64,000 bases of DNA. Source: Francisella adeliensis. Lineage in GTDB: Bacteria > Pseudomonadota > Gammaproteobacteria > Francisellales > Francisellaceae. Shown piece by piece: positions 48,899 through 59,027 of this stretch. The DNA lies in contig NZ_CP021781.1 of the NCBI RefSeq assembly GCF_003290445.1, positions 992,001 to 1,056,000 on the forward strand. The letters run 5' to 3'. The position numbers were made by a program, and so were the translations under genes. Every line of letters starts with the position of its first letter. The stretch's first letter is position 1. The notes beneath the pieces are model-generated. The model worked only from the letters and a program-made list of their open reading frames with translations. It searched no databases and was not told the origin of the DNA.

Positions 48899-51172
48899 AT
48901 GGATAACAAAATACAAATCAAACAATCCTTAGAAGAAATTTTAGGTTGTGATATTAAAAATGCAAATAGTGAAGATTTATACTATGCATTAATGACTTAT
49001 GCAAAAAGTAAAGCTAATAAAATTGCTACGAATAATGCTAATAAAAAACTATATTATATATCTAGTGAATTCTTAATTGGCAAGATGTTAATAAGTAACT
49101 TAATCAATTTAGGTGTATATAATGATATTTGCGATATTCTTAAAGCTGATAATAAAGACATTGTTCAAATAGAAGAGTTTGAGCCAGAACCTTCTTTAGG
49201 TAATGGTGGTTTAGGTCGTCTAGCTGCATGTTTTTTAGATTCAATTGCATCTTTGGAAATTCCTGCTTCAGGTGTTAGTTTGAACTATCATTACGGGTTG
49301 TTTAAACAGCATTTTAAAGATCATTCTCAAGATGAAAAACCAAACCCATGGATTGAAAATGAAGGCTGGTTGAATGATAAAAAAAGAAGTTTCGAGATTG
49401 CTTTTAAAGATTTTAACCTTATATCAAATATGTATGATATTGATGTTATTGGCTCTCAAAACAGCTTTATAAATAACCTATGTTTATTTGATGTTGATAG
49501 TGTTGATGAAAGTATTATTAATAAGGGTATTAACTTTGATAAAACGGATATTGCTAAAAATTTAACACTATTCTTATACCCTGATGATAGTGATGAAAAT
49601 GGACATTTACTTAGAATTTTTCAGCAGTATTTTATGGTTAGCAATGCCGTAAACCTAATATTTACAGAGATGCGTGAAAAAGGGCAAGCACTTGAAAAGA
49701 TAAATGAACATGTTGTTATACAGATAAATGATACTCACCCAACTTTAGTCATTCCAGAACTTGTAAGACAGTTAGTTAAAGAAGGTATAAGTATAGATAA
49801 TGCTCTAGAATTAGTTAAAAAAACTGTAGCGTATACTAACCACACAATTCTAGCTGAAGCATTAGAAAAATGGCCATTAAAGTATCTTGAAAAAGTTTTG
49901 ACTACAGAACTTATTGATATAATTAAATATTTAGATAAAAAATCTAAAGAAGAATACCCTCAAGAAGAGCTAGCTATAATAGATACAAATAATGTTGTGC
50001 ACATGGCTCACATGAGTATTCATTATAGTTATAGTGTTAATGGTGTAGCAGCATTACATACAGAAATTTTAAAAAACACTGAGCTGAAGCATTTTAATGA
50101 TATTTATCCAGAGAAGTTTAATAACAAAACGAATGGTATTACATTTAGAAGATGGCTACAGCAAGCAAATCCAGAGTTAACTCATTATCTGCATGAATTA
50201 ATGGGTGGTGATTTCATTAATGATTCTAAAAAGTTAGAAAAATTACTCGCTTACCATAATGATAAGTCTGTTCTTGAGAGATTAGATAGTATTAAGAAAA
50301 CTAAAAAAGAGCAGTTTGTAGAATTTGCGAGTTATTCGTCTGGTGTTAATCTGCATGCAAACGGTATTTTTGATGTGCAAATTAAAAGAATGCATGAGTA
50401 TAAACGCCAACAAATGAATGCCCTTTATATCATTCATAAATATTTAGAGATAAAGTTCGGCTTATATCCTAAACCAAAACGACCAATAAACTTTATATTT
50501 GGTGGGAAAGCTGCTCCTGCTTATACTATTGCAAAAGATATAATCCATTTGATTTTATGCTTACAAGAGCTAATCAATAATGATGAAGACGTAAACAAAC
50601 ATATCAAAGTGCTATTCGTAGAAAATTATAATGTAAGTGTAGCTGAAAAACTAATTCCAGCCGCAGACATTTCTGAGCAAATATCATTAGCATCGAAAGA
50701 AGCTAGTGGTACTGGTAATATGAAATTTATGCTTAATGGAGCTATTACACTAGGTACTATGGATGGGGCGAATGTCGAGATTGCTGAGCTTGTAGGTGAC
50801 GCTAATATCTATACATTTGGTAAAGATAGTGAAACAATAATTAATCTATATAAAACTAGTGGTTATAAAGCTGTTGATTACTATAATAATCCTATTATAA
50901 AAAACATTGTTGATTTTATAGTTTCTCCAACAATGTTAGCAATCGGAAATAAACATAAATTAAATGAGCTTTTTAATGAGCTAATAAATAAAGATTGGTT
51001 TATGACTTTAATTGATTTAGTTGAGTACATTAAAGTAAAAGATCAGATGCTTAATGACTATGAAGATCGCGATCATTGGCTAAGAATGAGCTTGGTGAAT
51101 ATAGCTAAAGCAGGTTTCTTTAGTTCAGATAGAACTATCGGTCAGTATAATGAGGATATCTGGAAAATTTAG
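48899..51172 (+). CDS. glgP: Glycogen/maltodextrin phosphorylase
   Basis: A 757-residue PLP-dependent GT35 enzyme releasing glucose 1-phosphate from alpha-1,4 glucans. The PLP lysine is in EASGTGNMKFMLNGA; EPEPSLGNGGLGRLAACFLDS and VKRMHEYKRQ-type segment (here IKRMHEYKRQQMNALY) are conserved. It is shorter than the E. coli enzymes (about 800-815), mostly in peripheral loops. Placing a degradative gene between synthetic and transfer enzymes implies that turnover and synthesis are expressed together. Confidence 0.93.
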   Translation: MDNKIQIKQSLEEILGCDIKNANSEDLYYALMTYAKSKANKIATNNANKKLYYISSEFLIGKMLISNLINLGVYNDICDILKADNKDIVQIEEFEPEPSLGNGGLGRLAACFLDSIASLEIPASGVSLNYHYGLFKQHFKDHSQDEKPNPWIENEGWLNDKKRSFEIAFKDFNLISNMYDIDVIGSQNSFINNLCLFDVDSVDESIINKGINFDKTDIAKNLTLFLYPDDSDENGHLLRIFQQYFMVSNAVNLIFTEMREKGQALEKINEHVVIQINDTHPTLVIPELVRQLVKEGISIDNALELVKKTVAYTNHTILAEALEKWPLKYLEKVLTTELIDIIKYLDKKSKEEYPQEELAIIDTNNVVHMAHMSIHYSYSVNGVAALHTEILKNTELKHFNDIYPEKFNNKTNGITFRRWLQQANPELTHYLHELMGGDFINDSKKLEKLLAYHNDKSVLERLDSIKKTKKEQFVEFASYSSGVNLHANGIFDVQIKRMHEYKRQQMNALYIIHKYLEIKFGLYPKPKRPINFIFGGKAAPAYTIAKDIIHLILCLQELINNDEDVNKHIKVLFVENYNVSVAEKLIPAADISEQISLASKEASGTGNMKFMLNGAITLGTMDGANVEIAELVGDANIYTFGKDSETIINLYKTSGYKAVDYYNNPIIKNIVDFIVSPTMLAIGNKHKLNELFNELINKDWFMTLIDLVEYIKVKDQMLNDYEDRDHWLRMSLVNIAKAGFFSSDRTIGQYNEDIWKI

Positions 51173-51175
51173 TCT

Positions 51176-52600
51176 GTGAAAATAAAAGGTATATTATTAG
51201 CCGTATCAAGTTTACCAAGCCAATATGGCATTGGTGACTTGGGTTCAAATGCTTATAAGTTTGTTGATATATTAGCAAAAAATAAAACTCAAATATGGCA
51301 GGTTTTACCATTAACTCCTTTAGGTTATGGTAATTCCCCATACCAATCAAGCTCATCATTTGCTGGTGATGAAATTTATATTTGCTTAAATAAACTTGTA
51401 GACTATGGGCTTTTAACAAAAGATTCTCTAGAAAATTTCAATGCAAATAGTTGTAGTGTCGATTATGATGCTGTAAGAGTGCATAAGAATAAATTTTTAG
51501 CTAAAGCATTTGAGAGTTTTGAAACTTTAAAAAGCCAATTTGAAAATGAATACTATGATTTTTTAGCAGATAATCAATGGGTTAAAAATTACGCTATATT
51601 TCAAGCTTTTAAAGAGGCTAATAATGATGATATTTGGCATAGTTGGCCTGATGATTATAAGTATTGGTGTAAAGATAAAAATATTGATTTAGAACAATAC
51701 CAACAACAGATAGATTATCAGCTATTTCTACAGTTCATTTTCTATAAACAATGGTTTGAGCTTAAGAAATATGCAAACTCATATAATATCGAAATCATGG
51801 GGGATTTACCGATATATTTAGGGCTTGATTCAGCAGATATTTGGGAACATCATCAGTATTTTCAGCTAGATGAAAACCTTAAGCCTACATTCGTAGCAGG
51901 AGTGCCTCCAGATTTTTTCTCAGAAACAGGACAATTATGGGGTAACCCTTTATATGATTGGCAGAAGCTTGAACAATCTAATTTTGCTTTTTGGATAGAA
52001 CGATTAAAAGGCAACTTTAAGCTCTTTGATATCGTTAGAATTGATCACTTTAGAGCTTTTGATACTTATTGGCAAATACCTGCTCAAGAGACAACAGCAA
52101 TTAATGGTAAATGGCTTGAAGCCCCAGGTTATAAGTTTTTTGATACTGTTTATGAGAAATTACCAAATGCTAATATCATAGCAGAAGACTTAGGTGATTT
52201 GCGTAAAGAGGTTCTTAAACTTCGTGATCATTATAGTTTAAAAGGAATGAAAGTTTTTCAGTTCCATTTTGACTTTAAGACTGGTCAATTTATTGATAAT
52301 ACTAATATAGTAGCTTATTCAGGAACTCATGATAATAACACGCTGAAAGGCTGGTATGATGATTTAAGTAAGTGGCAACGGAAACTTATCAAGAGATATT
52401 TCAAAGCTAATGATAAAAATATCATCTCAAAAATATTAAAATACATGTGTTCATGTAATGCTGATATTGTAATAGTACCAGTACAAGACTTACTGCAACT
52501 TAATGTTACTGCTCGACTTAATACACCGGGAGAAGTAGGATCACCAAACTGGGAGTGGAAACTAGAAAACTTTAATCATATTGAATCTATTAACTTTTGA
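51176..52600 (+). CDS. malQ: 4-alpha-glucanotransferase (amylomaltase)
   Basis: A 474-residue GH77 enzyme rearranging short maltodextrins so that phosphorylase can use them. Motifs: [46 protein letters not shown], the nucleophile region [13 protein letters not shown], the acid in IIAEDLGDL and SGTHDNNT. It belongs to the shorter plant/Thermus-type rather than the about 690-residue enterobacterial form. It starts with GTG, 3 bases after the glgP stop. Its end overlaps lipB, on the opposite strand, by 25 bp. Confidence 0.93.
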   Translation: MKIKGILLAVSSLPSQYGIGDLGSNAYKFVDILAKNKTQIWQVLPLTPLGYGNSPYQSSSSFAGDEIYICLNKLVDYGLLTKDSLENFNANSCSVDYDAVRVHKNKFLAKAFESFETLKSQFENEYYDFLADNQWVKNYAIFQAFKEANNDDIWHSWPDDYKYWCKDKNIDLEQYQQQIDYQLFLQFIFYKQWFELKKYANSYNIEIMGDLPIYLGLDSADIWEHHQYFQLDENLKPTFVAGVPPDFFSETGQLWGNPLYDWQKLEQSNFAFWIERLKGNFKLFDIVRIDHFRAFDTYWQIPAQETTAINGKWLEAPGYKFFDTVYEKLPNANIIAEDLGDLRKEVLKLRDHYSLKGMKVFQFHFDFKTGQFIDNTNIVAYSGTHDNNTLKGWYDDLSKWQRKLIKRYFKANDKNIISKILKYMCSCNADIVIVPVQDLLQLNVTARLNTPGEVGSPNWEWKLENFNHIESINF

Positions 52601-53184
52601 TACTCTTCAAAGAATTGTTCTTGGACACTTTCAATAGTAACTGAACGATCAAAATCTGAAATTTGACACATCTGTAAACCACTATAGCCACAAGGATTAA
52701 TGTAATCAAATGGTTTTAAATCCATATTTGTGTTTATGGCAATACCATGATATGTTTTACCTTGTTTAATTCTAAGTCCCAAAGATGCAATTTTTGCGTT
52801 ATTTATGTATATTCCATGGGCATTTTCTATAGTATGAGCTTGTAAATTATAGTAGTTATTGAGCATGTTTATACAGGCTTGTTCTACCGCAGATACTAGT
52901 CTTTTAGCACCTAGCTTGCTTCTTTTCACATCTAGTAAAAAATATATTATAGCTTGCCCAGGACCATGATAGGTTACTTGTCCACCACGATCTGTATCAA
53001 CTATAGGAATGCCATTTAAGTTTAAAATATGTTCAGGTTTACCATGCTTTCCTTGAGTGAAAACAGCAGGGTGTTCAACAAACCAAACTTCATCAGCGGT
53101 AGCTTCATTACGTTTAGCTGTAAAGTCTGTCATCTGATTAAAAGTAATCGTATAATCTTGAAGTCCAAGCTTTTTAATATTCAT
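52576..53184 (-). CDS. lipB: Octanoyl-(acyl carrier protein):protein octanoyltransferase
   Basis: A 202-residue enzyme attaching octanoate from ACP to lipoyl domains. [20 protein letters not shown] is the family hallmark; the catalytic cysteine and lysine are in [13 protein letters not shown] and [12 protein letters not shown]. It lies downstream of dacA and the ybeD-like gene, the standard gammaproteobacterial order, though lipA is not next to it here. Its 3' end overlaps malQ tail to tail. Confidence 0.94.
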   Translation of the reverse strand: MNIKKLGLQDYTITFNQMTDFTAKRNEATADEVWFVEHPAVFTQGKHGKPEHILNLNGIPIVDTDRGGQVTYHGPGQAIIYFLLDVKRSKLGAKRLVSAVEQACINMLNNYYNLQAHTIENAHGIYINNAKIASLGLRIKQGKTYHGIAINTNMDLKPFDYINPCGYSGLQMCQISDFDRSVTIESVQEQFFEEYQKLIDSI

Positions 53185-53236
53185 AGTGAATTTGTGCCAT
53201 ATAAATTAGAGATCAGTTAGAAAAATATAAGATAAC

Positions 53237-53521
53237 CTAAAGTACCATGTGAACTTCAGGATTAGATGATATTTCTTTATAGATATTATCAAGCTGTTCT
53301 TTGCTATCGGCTTGAAATATTGCTGTTATAGAGATGTATTTACCCGTTTTACTTTCCTTAGTTTTAAAATCAATTTTATCATGTTCAGGAACATACTTTT
53401 CAAATACACTAAGTATAGCTTCAGTAGTTTCTTTTTGAGGATTTGCCATTATCTTAATAGGGAATTGACAAGGAAACTCAAAGAAAGTTTCTTTTTGATC
53501 TGTAATATTTTTTTCAGTCAT
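53237..53521 (-). CDS. ybeD: YbeD-family DUF493 protein
   Basis: A small protein of about 94 residues from the preferred ATG at 53521, which has AAAGGA 7-8 bases upstream; a longer frame opens at 53572 but overlaps dacA. FEFPCQFPIKIMANPQKETTEAILSVFEKY and the ending SSNPEVHMVL match DUF493, an ACT-like fold of uncertain role. The dacA-ybeD-lipB order, as in E. coli, supports the identification. Confidence 0.88.
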   Translation of the reverse strand: MTEKNITDQKETFFEFPCQFPIKIMANPQKETTEAILSVFEKYVPEHDKIDFKTKESKTGKYISITAIFQADSKEQLDNIYKEISSNPEVHMVL

Positions 53522-53546
53522 ATTATATCCTTTTATATTAGGTGAA

Positions 53547-54881
53547 TTACCACCAGCCTTTTTGTTCAACATTGTTCTTTGCTACAACAGGAACTTCAGC
53601 TAATTTTTCTTTACCATTAACTGTAATTACTATATTACCTACAACTTGTCCTTTAGCAATTGGTGCTTTAAGACTTGGATTAAAAGCTACACCTTGCTTT
53701 AAATAAGGAAGATAGTTTCTAGGTACAGACTTGTAGATATTTTGAGCAGCAGATACAGTTATTTTTTGACCAACTTGAGCATTTGCGATATTGTCTGCAC
53801 TCACTGTAACAGGTGTATTTGCTTTATATAAAACTACATTTTCAAATTTAGATAACGCATATCTAAGTAGTTTAGCAGATTCTGACTCACGCTTAGAAGA
53901 ACTTTTAGTTCCTAGAACTACAGATATAAATCTTTCTTTATTTTGAGTGGCAGATGAAACTAAACAGTATCCTGCAGCATTAGTATGACCTGTTTTCATA
54001 CCGTCAGCTCCATCAAATGTGAATAGAAGTTTATTTCTGTTATTTTGCAGTACAAAGTTGTCTCTTTTAGGGAATAGTTTTGTACATTTATCTTTATCTT
54101 CATCGTTAAGTTTTGATGATGAATAACTTTGAGTTACCATACCGTTTGATCTATCAAATTTAGGCATACACATTTTACGGTCAGTAATTGAAACAGATTG
54201 TTGTTTAGTAGCATTCCATACTAAACCTTTTTCACCGTATATGTCATATGCTTCAGGGAAATTATAAATAAAAGATCTAGCTAGCATTGCCATATCATGA
54301 GCTGTTGTATATTGATTTCCACCAGGTAATCCATCAGGGTTAGCAAAATGAGTGTTATTCATACCAATAGCCTTAGCAGTTTGATTCATAAGATTTGTAA
54401 AAGCATTTGAAGATCCAGCGATAAACTCAGCTAAAGCAATAGTTGCATCATTTCCAGATACAATATCCATACCCTTTACAAGATCTCTTACAGATACTTT
54501 TTTACCTGCTTCAACATACATTTTAGAGCCACCTGTAGCAGAGGCAGAATGACTAATTGGAACCATCGTATCCCACTTAAGATTACCAGCCTTAATTTCA
54601 CTAGCAACAATATATGAAGTCATGATTTTTGTGAGACTCGCAGGCTCTCTTCTAACATCCATATTTTTTTGGCTAACAATATCACCTGTACGATAATTCA
54701 TAGCAACCCAAGCAGCAGCATCTAAATCTAATTGTACTGGTTTTAATATTATGTCTTTTTGAGCGACATCACTAGCACCGTTGAAGTATGGGTCAGAGTT
54801 AGCTGCAATGTTTGGAGCAGCTATAGCTACTGCTGAACTTAGAGTAGCTCCTAAAATTGCTATTTTCTTTAGTTTATTCAT
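53547..54881 (-). CDS. dacA: D-alanyl-D-alanine carboxypeptidase (PBP5/6 type)
   Basis: A 444-residue exported penicillin-binding protein removing the terminal D-alanine of peptidoglycan stem peptides. A signal peptide (residues 1-22) is followed by the SxxK box SLTK with Ser82, the SGN triad in DIVSGNDATIAL and the KTG box in GMKTGHTNAAG. A PBP5 C-terminal beta domain starts near residue 340. The usual C-terminal amphipathic membrane anchor is not obvious: the end is VPVVAKNNVEQKGWW. It is divergent from ppa across 154 bp. Confidence 0.93.
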   Translation of the reverse strand: MNKLKKIAILGATLSSAVAIAAPNIAANSDPYFNGASDVAQKDIILKPVQLDLDAAAWVAMNYRTGDIVSQKNMDVRREPASLTKIMTSYIVASEIKAGNLKWDTMVPISHSASATGGSKMYVEAGKKVSVRDLVKGMDIVSGNDATIALAEFIAGSSNAFTNLMNQTAKAIGMNNTHFANPDGLPGGNQYTTAHDMAMLARSFIYNFPEAYDIYGEKGLVWNATKQQSVSITDRKMCMPKFDRSNGMVTQSYSSSKLNDEDKDKCTKLFPKRDNFVLQNNRNKLLFTFDGADGMKTGHTNAAGYCLVSSATQNKERFISVVLGTKSSSKRESESAKLLRYALSKFENVVLYKANTPVTVSADNIANAQVGQKITVSAAQNIYKSVPRNYLPYLKQGVAFNPSLKAPIAKGQVVGNIVITVNGKEKLAEVPVVAKNNVEQKGWW

Positions 54882-55035
54882 AAGGCTCCTTTTAAAAGAT
54901 TTTGGAATATCTGTGTTGATTTATTATATTTTCTATGTGTATTTTAATATTTATGCATTATAAATACAAAGGTTTTTATGATAGACTGAGATTTATAAAA
55001 TAGCCAAGTAAAAATACAGGAGAGAAATAAGCTAT

Positions 55036-55557
55036 ATGTTAAAAAACATACCTTGCGGAAAAGATATTCCTAATGATTTTAATGTGGTTATAGAAATACC
55101 ACATGATGGCGATCCTATTAAATATGAGTTTGATAAGGACAGCAATATGGTAGTAGTTGATAGATTCATGTCTTCAACTATGAGATACCCTGCAAACTAT
55201 GGTTTTATTCCAAATACTTTGTATGATGATGGTGATCCAATTGATGTATTAGTTTTAGCTCCATATCCACTTGCTGTTGGCTGTGTTATTAACTGTAGAG
55301 CTGTTGGCGTATTTAAAATGGAAGATGATGGTGGCATTGATGCTAAAATAATAGCCGTACCTAGCCCAAAACTTTCAAAAGAATACGATCATATTAATGA
55401 TATTGATGACCTTCCTGATACTCTTAAAGCTAGAATAGAACATTTCTTTACTCACTATAAGGACCTTGATTCTGGTAAGTGGGTTAAAGTTGAAGGTTGG
55501 GATAATGCTGAATTTGCTCGTAAAGAAATTGTTAAATCAGTAAAAAATTATAAATAA
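55036..55557 (+). CDS. ppa: Inorganic pyrophosphatase
   Basis: A 173-residue family I pyrophosphatase. Metal ligands are seen in [17 protein letters not shown], with [33 protein letters not shown] upstream, both very characteristic. It hydrolyses pyrophosphate from biosynthesis, including that from GlgC. GGAG-like bases (AGGAGAG) about 12 before the ATG are the ribosome binding site. It is followed by a candidate terminator. Confidence 0.95.
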   Translation: MLKNIPCGKDIPNDFNVVIEIPHDGDPIKYEFDKDSNMVVVDRFMSSTMRYPANYGFIPNTLYDDGDPIDVLVLAPYPLAVGCVINCRAVGVFKMEDDGGIDAKIIAVPSPKLSKEYDHINDIDDLPDTLKARIEHFFTHYKDLDSGKWVKVEGWDNAEFARKEIVKSVKNYK

Positions 55558-55617
55558 TCTAAACTCTTTTATCTTAACTAATTCAGTCTTTTTCTTATTT
55601 GTGATAATATTCCTATT

Positions 55618-55636
55618 GAATGTAAACATTCTTTTT
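55618..55636 (+). terminator. Candidate intrinsic terminator or attenuator between ppa and kdsC
   Basis: GAATG and CATTC form a short stem around TAAA, followed by five T. It sits just before the kdsC ribosome binding site (AGGATAG), so it could end ppa transcription or attenuate read-through into kdsC. The stem is weak. Confidence 0.35.
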
Positions 55637-55646
55637 AGGATAGATT

Positions 55647-56186
55647 ATGAAAAAAAACAATTCCAAAGAAATTAAACTATTAATTTTAGATGTCGATGGC
55701 GTTTTAACAGATAGTAAAATTATCATTTCTAATGATGGTAATGAATATAAAAACTTTGATGTTAAAGATGGCTTAGGTATGGTTTTATTGCAAAAGCTAG
55801 GTATTAAAATTGCGATAATAACGGGTAAAGAGTCTAGAATTGTTGCAGATAGAATATCTGCTCTAGGTGTTGATTCTAATGATATTTTTCAAGGACAAAA
55901 AAATAAAGTCAAAGCCTATGAGACTCTAAAAACTCGTTATAGTCTCAACGATTCACAAATTGCTTATATGGGTGATGATTTGCCTGATATAACTCTTATG
56001 AATAAAGTTGGGATATCTGCAGCTCCAGCGAATTCTATGGATATTGTTAAGGATTATGCTGATGTAAGATGTCAAAATAATGGTGGCGAAGGTGCTGTTA
56101 GAGAATTTTGTGAATATCTAATCAAACATATTGGAGCATATGAACAAGTATTACAGAGCTTCCTAAAAGAGGGTGGAATAAAATAG
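55647..56186 (+). CDS. kdsC: 3-deoxy-D-manno-octulosonate 8-phosphate phosphatase
   Basis: A 179-residue HAD phosphatase producing free KDO for lipopolysaccharide. HAD motif I is LDVDGVLTD with Asp15, motif II is ITGKES and motif III/IV GDDLPDITLM. It lacks a cap domain, as expected of this tetrameric subfamily. It lies 4 bp before lptC, the same kdsC-lptC-lptA-lptB order found across gammaproteobacteria. Confidence 0.93.
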   Translation: MKKNNSKEIKLLILDVDGVLTDSKIIISNDGNEYKNFDVKDGLGMVLLQKLGIKIAIITGKESRIVADRISALGVDSNDIFQGQKNKVKAYETLKTRYSLNDSQIAYMGDDLPDITLMNKVGISAAPANSMDIVKDYADVRCQNNGGEGAVREFCEYLIKHIGAYEQVLQSFLKEGGIK

Positions 56187-56190
56187 TAAT

Positions 56191-56826
56191 ATGAAATTTT
56201 TCACTAAATATTCTTTCATATCTAATGTAGCATCAATACTTATTGTTACTGTTGGAGTACTATATATAGGAGACAGGGCTCTTGATGGTGGGCGTGATCC
56301 AAATGATAAAGATCCTGGTGATAGTGTAGAACTTACAGCATATAATTTTCATTATAATGGTTATGATGAGAGAGGAAAATTATCAACCTATTTTATAGCT
56401 CAAAAATTAGAACAATATGTTAATCAAAATACTAAAGCGACAAACATTATTGAAAAAAACTATGATGCAGAGACTCAAAAAATCACATGGCAATTTAAAT
56501 CTCATCATGCAACAACTCAAAAAATCACAACTGGAGACCTTATTCATTTATATGATGGCGTAAATTCAATAGTTTATACTAAGAGTGATTCGTCAGACTC
56601 CTCAAAAGGAAAGACATCAGATGAGCAAGCCCCTAAAAAGATACATATTATATCTTCAGAAATGTATTACAATACAGAAACAAAAGATTTTTATACTTCA
56701 AAGTTTGTTAAAATGTTTGATCCTGAAAATGGTAATAATACAACAGGAAATGGGGTATTTGGTAACTCAGAAACAAAAAAAATAAATTTAAATAATAATG
56801 TAAGGAGCTATTATGCATTTGGCTAA
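56191..56826 (+). CDS. lptC: LPS export protein LptC
   Basis: A 211-residue protein with one N-terminal transmembrane helix (residues about 9-27) and a periplasmic beta-jellyroll that passes lipopolysaccharide from LptBFG to LptA. The sequence is divergent; assignment rests on topology, LTAYNFHYNGYDERGKLSTYFIAQKLEQY and position between kdsC and lptA. It overlaps lptA by 14 bp. A polar low-complexity insert (SDSSDSSKGK) lies near residues 132-141. Confidence 0.82.
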   Translation: MKFFTKYSFISNVASILIVTVGVLYIGDRALDGGRDPNDKDPGDSVELTAYNFHYNGYDERGKLSTYFIAQKLEQYVNQNTKATNIIEKNYDAETQKITWQFKSHHATTQKITTGDLIHLYDGVNSIVYTKSDSSDSSKGKTSDEQAPKKIHIISSEMYYNTETKDFYTSKFVKMFDPENGNNTTGNGVFGNSETKKINLNNNVRSYYAFG

Positions 56827-57649
56827 AGTGATTACATTATCAGTTTTATCAATTGTTAGTGCTGTTAATATCTCTTGTGCAGAACAATTAGCACCTCCAA
56901 ACATACAGGACTCTAAAAGCTTTACAGGAGTAGATCAATCAGCTTTAAAAAAAGAAAATGTGGCTACAAATGAAAAAGAAAACAATGATAATAATAATGG
57001 CTTAAAAGCTTATGGTCCTTTAACTATTTGTTCTGATAGAGCATTTTATGATGGTAATCAAGGTACATTAATATACACCGGAAATGTTTTTGTAATGCAG
57101 GTACATAATCAACATATACTTTGTCATAAGCCAAAAAAATTAAAAAAAAGTTCAGAATATTTTACGAGAGATAAAAGTTATAGCTTTAAACAATTACAAG
57201 AGAAATGGATGACTAAAGCTAAAAAGATATGCGCTAAACAAAAGGAGTGTAATTTTATTTCTGGGCAAAAACTAACTATTCAATTAACTCAAGAAAAAAA
57301 GATAAAAACTCTGGTAATGGATTCTGAGGGTATTGAAAATTCTGAGTTCTATACTTATCCAATAGATGCTAATTCAGACTTTAGTGAAAGTAAGAAAGTA
57401 ACTAAAGGGCCTCTAAAGGGAAATGCTAAACAAGTAACATACGATATAATTAATAAAGATTTATATCTACATAGACAGGCTGTAGTAAATCAAAATCAAA
57501 ACCAATATAAAGGTGACAAAATAATTTATGATATTGAACATGATTTGATCAATATTCCAGGTAGTAAGCAAAGAAGATCTAACATAATTCTAGATGGTGT
57601 AGAAAAGCAAACTAAAATTAACACAGGGCTTCCTACAATTACTAAATAG
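56813..57649 (+). CDS. lptA: LPS transport periplasmic protein LptA
   Basis: A 278-residue exported protein (signal peptide residues 1-23, ending ISCAEQ) with OstA-like repeats (ICSDRAFYDGNQGTLIYTGNVFVMQ, VTYDIINKDLYLHRQAVVNQNQNQYKGDKIIYDIE). It bridges the periplasm as an LptA polymer. It is much longer than E. coli LptA (185) because of a central lysine- and cysteine-containing insertion (residues about 100-155). The start lies within the lptC end, supporting coupling. Confidence 0.83.
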   Translation: MHLAKVITLSVLSIVSAVNISCAEQLAPPNIQDSKSFTGVDQSALKKENVATNEKENNDNNNGLKAYGPLTICSDRAFYDGNQGTLIYTGNVFVMQVHNQHILCHKPKKLKKSSEYFTRDKSYSFKQLQEKWMTKAKKICAKQKECNFISGQKLTIQLTQEKKIKTLVMDSEGIENSEFYTYPIDANSDFSESKKVTKGPLKGNAKQVTYDIINKDLYLHRQAVVNQNQNQYKGDKIIYDIEHDLINIPGSKQRRSNIILDGVEKQTKINTGLPTITK

Positions 57650-57683
57650 ATAATCGTAAGACTTATATAAAACAAGGTTTAGA

Positions 57684-58415
57684 ATGGAAAAATACACATT
57701 AGAAGCTAGAAGACTAGGTAAAAAATATGGATCTAGATGGGTTGTAAATAATGTCTCAATGAAAGTATCAACTGGTGAGATTGTTGGGCTTTTAGGCCCA
57801 AATGGTGCTGGTAAAACTACTTCTTTTTATATGATAGTAGGGCTTGTTGCGGCAACAAGAGGAAAAGTACGAATGGGAGATATGGATGTAACAAAAATGC
57901 CCATACATCTTCGAGCACGAAAAGGGCTTGGTTATTTACCCCAAGAAGCATCAGTATTTCGTAAACTAACAGTCGAAGACAATATTGTAGCTATACTCGA
58001 AACTCGTAAAGAACTTACTAAAGTTCAAATAGATGAAAAACTTAATGAATTATTAGATGAGTTTAGTATTCAACACATTCGTAAAAGTTTAGGAATGAGC
58101 TTATCAGGTGGTGAGAGAAGAAGGGTGGAGATAGCTAGGGCATTAGCAATGGATCCTAAATTTATACTTCTTGATGAACCTTTTGCAGGTGTCGATCCAG
58201 TCTCAGTAATTGAGATAAAAGAAGTAGTAAGACACCTTAAAGATCGTGGAATCGGTGTACTTATTACAGATCATAACGTTCGAGAGACTTTAGATATTTG
58301 TGAAAGAGCATATATTGTAAATGCTGGTAATATGCTAGCTTCCGGTACTCCTGAAGAAGTTTTAGAAGATGAAACAGTTAGAAAAGTTTACTTAGGAGAA
58401 GATTTTAAATTATGA
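57684..58415 (+). CDS. lptB: LPS export ABC transporter ATPase LptB
   Basis: A 243-residue ATPase of the LptBFG transporter. Walker A is GPNGAGKTT (residues 38-46), the signature LSGGERRR, Walker [14 protein letters not shown] and the H-loop [11 protein letters not shown], all near identical to LptB of other species. Its TGA overlaps the ATG of the next gene (ATGA), tying the following FAH-family enzyme to the lpt operon. Confidence 0.95.
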   Translation: MEKYTLEARRLGKKYGSRWVVNNVSMKVSTGEIVGLLGPNGAGKTTSFYMIVGLVAATRGKVRMGDMDVTKMPIHLRARKGLGYLPQEASVFRKLTVEDNIVAILETRKELTKVQIDEKLNELLDEFSIQHIRKSLGMSLSGGERRRVEIARALAMDPKFILLDEPFAGVDPVSVIEIKEVVRHLKDRGIGVLITDHNVRETLDICERAYIVNAGNMLASGTPEEVLEDETVRKVYLGEDFKL

Positions 58416-59005
58416 TAAATACTACAAATTCTAAAGTAGTGTGCGTGGGTAGAAATTATGTTGAACATATTAATGAACTAAACAATGAAATACCTTCAAA
58501 TCCAGTGATATTCATCAAGCCGAATACAGCAATTTCTAAATCTTTAAAATTAATAAAGGGACGAGAATTACATTATGAGTGTGAAATAGTTTTCGCATTT
58601 GATCGAAGTAGTAAAATTTGTGCTGTTGGTGTTGGTCTTGACATAACAGATAGAGATTTACAATCAGAACTTAAAGCTAAAAAACTTCCATGGGAGCTAG
58701 CAAAAAGTTTTGATAATAGTGCTGTTATTAGTGACTTCATAACTATTGACGAATCAAAAGTTCCTTATTTAAGTTTCAAAGCATACAAAAATGGTAAACT
58801 TATTCAACATGGTAGCTATGATTTGATGATGTATAAACCACAACAGGTTATAGATTTTCTTAAGAAAAGTAATATCTCACTATGCCAAAATGATTTATTA
58901 ATGACGGGTACTCCTAAAGGTGTTGGCATTATAAATCCTGATGATACATTCATATTAGAATTAAGTTGTAATGAAGAATTGATCTTAGAAGCAGAATTTA
59001 AATAA
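58412..59005 (+). CDS. Fumarylacetoacetate hydrolase family protein (YcgM-like)
   Basis: A 197-residue cytoplasmic enzyme of the FAH family. [14 protein letters not shown] at the N-terminus, metal ligands in [22 protein letters not shown] and the C-terminal [11 protein letters not shown] match YcgM/FAHD1-like proteins, which act as acylpyruvate hydrolases or oxaloacetate decarboxylases. The exact substrate is unknown. It overlaps lptB by 4 bp and is followed after 22 bp by the phosphorylase/esterase fusion gene. Confidence 0.86.
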   Translation: MINTTNSKVVCVGRNYVEHINELNNEIPSNPVIFIKPNTAISKSLKLIKGRELHYECEIVFAFDRSSKICAVGVGLDITDRDLQSELKAKKLPWELAKSFDNSAVISDFITIDESKVPYLSFKAYKNGKLIQHGSYDLMMYKPQQVIDFLKKSNISLCQNDLLMTGTPKGVGIINPDDTFILELSCNEELILEAEFK

Positions 59006-59027
59006 TCTTTAAGAAATAAGGCTTAGT

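Noticed and set aside
53522..53572. Longer N-terminus of the ybeD-like protein
   Set aside because: It would overlap dacA and lacks a ribosome binding site, whereas AAAGGA stands before the ATG at 53521.
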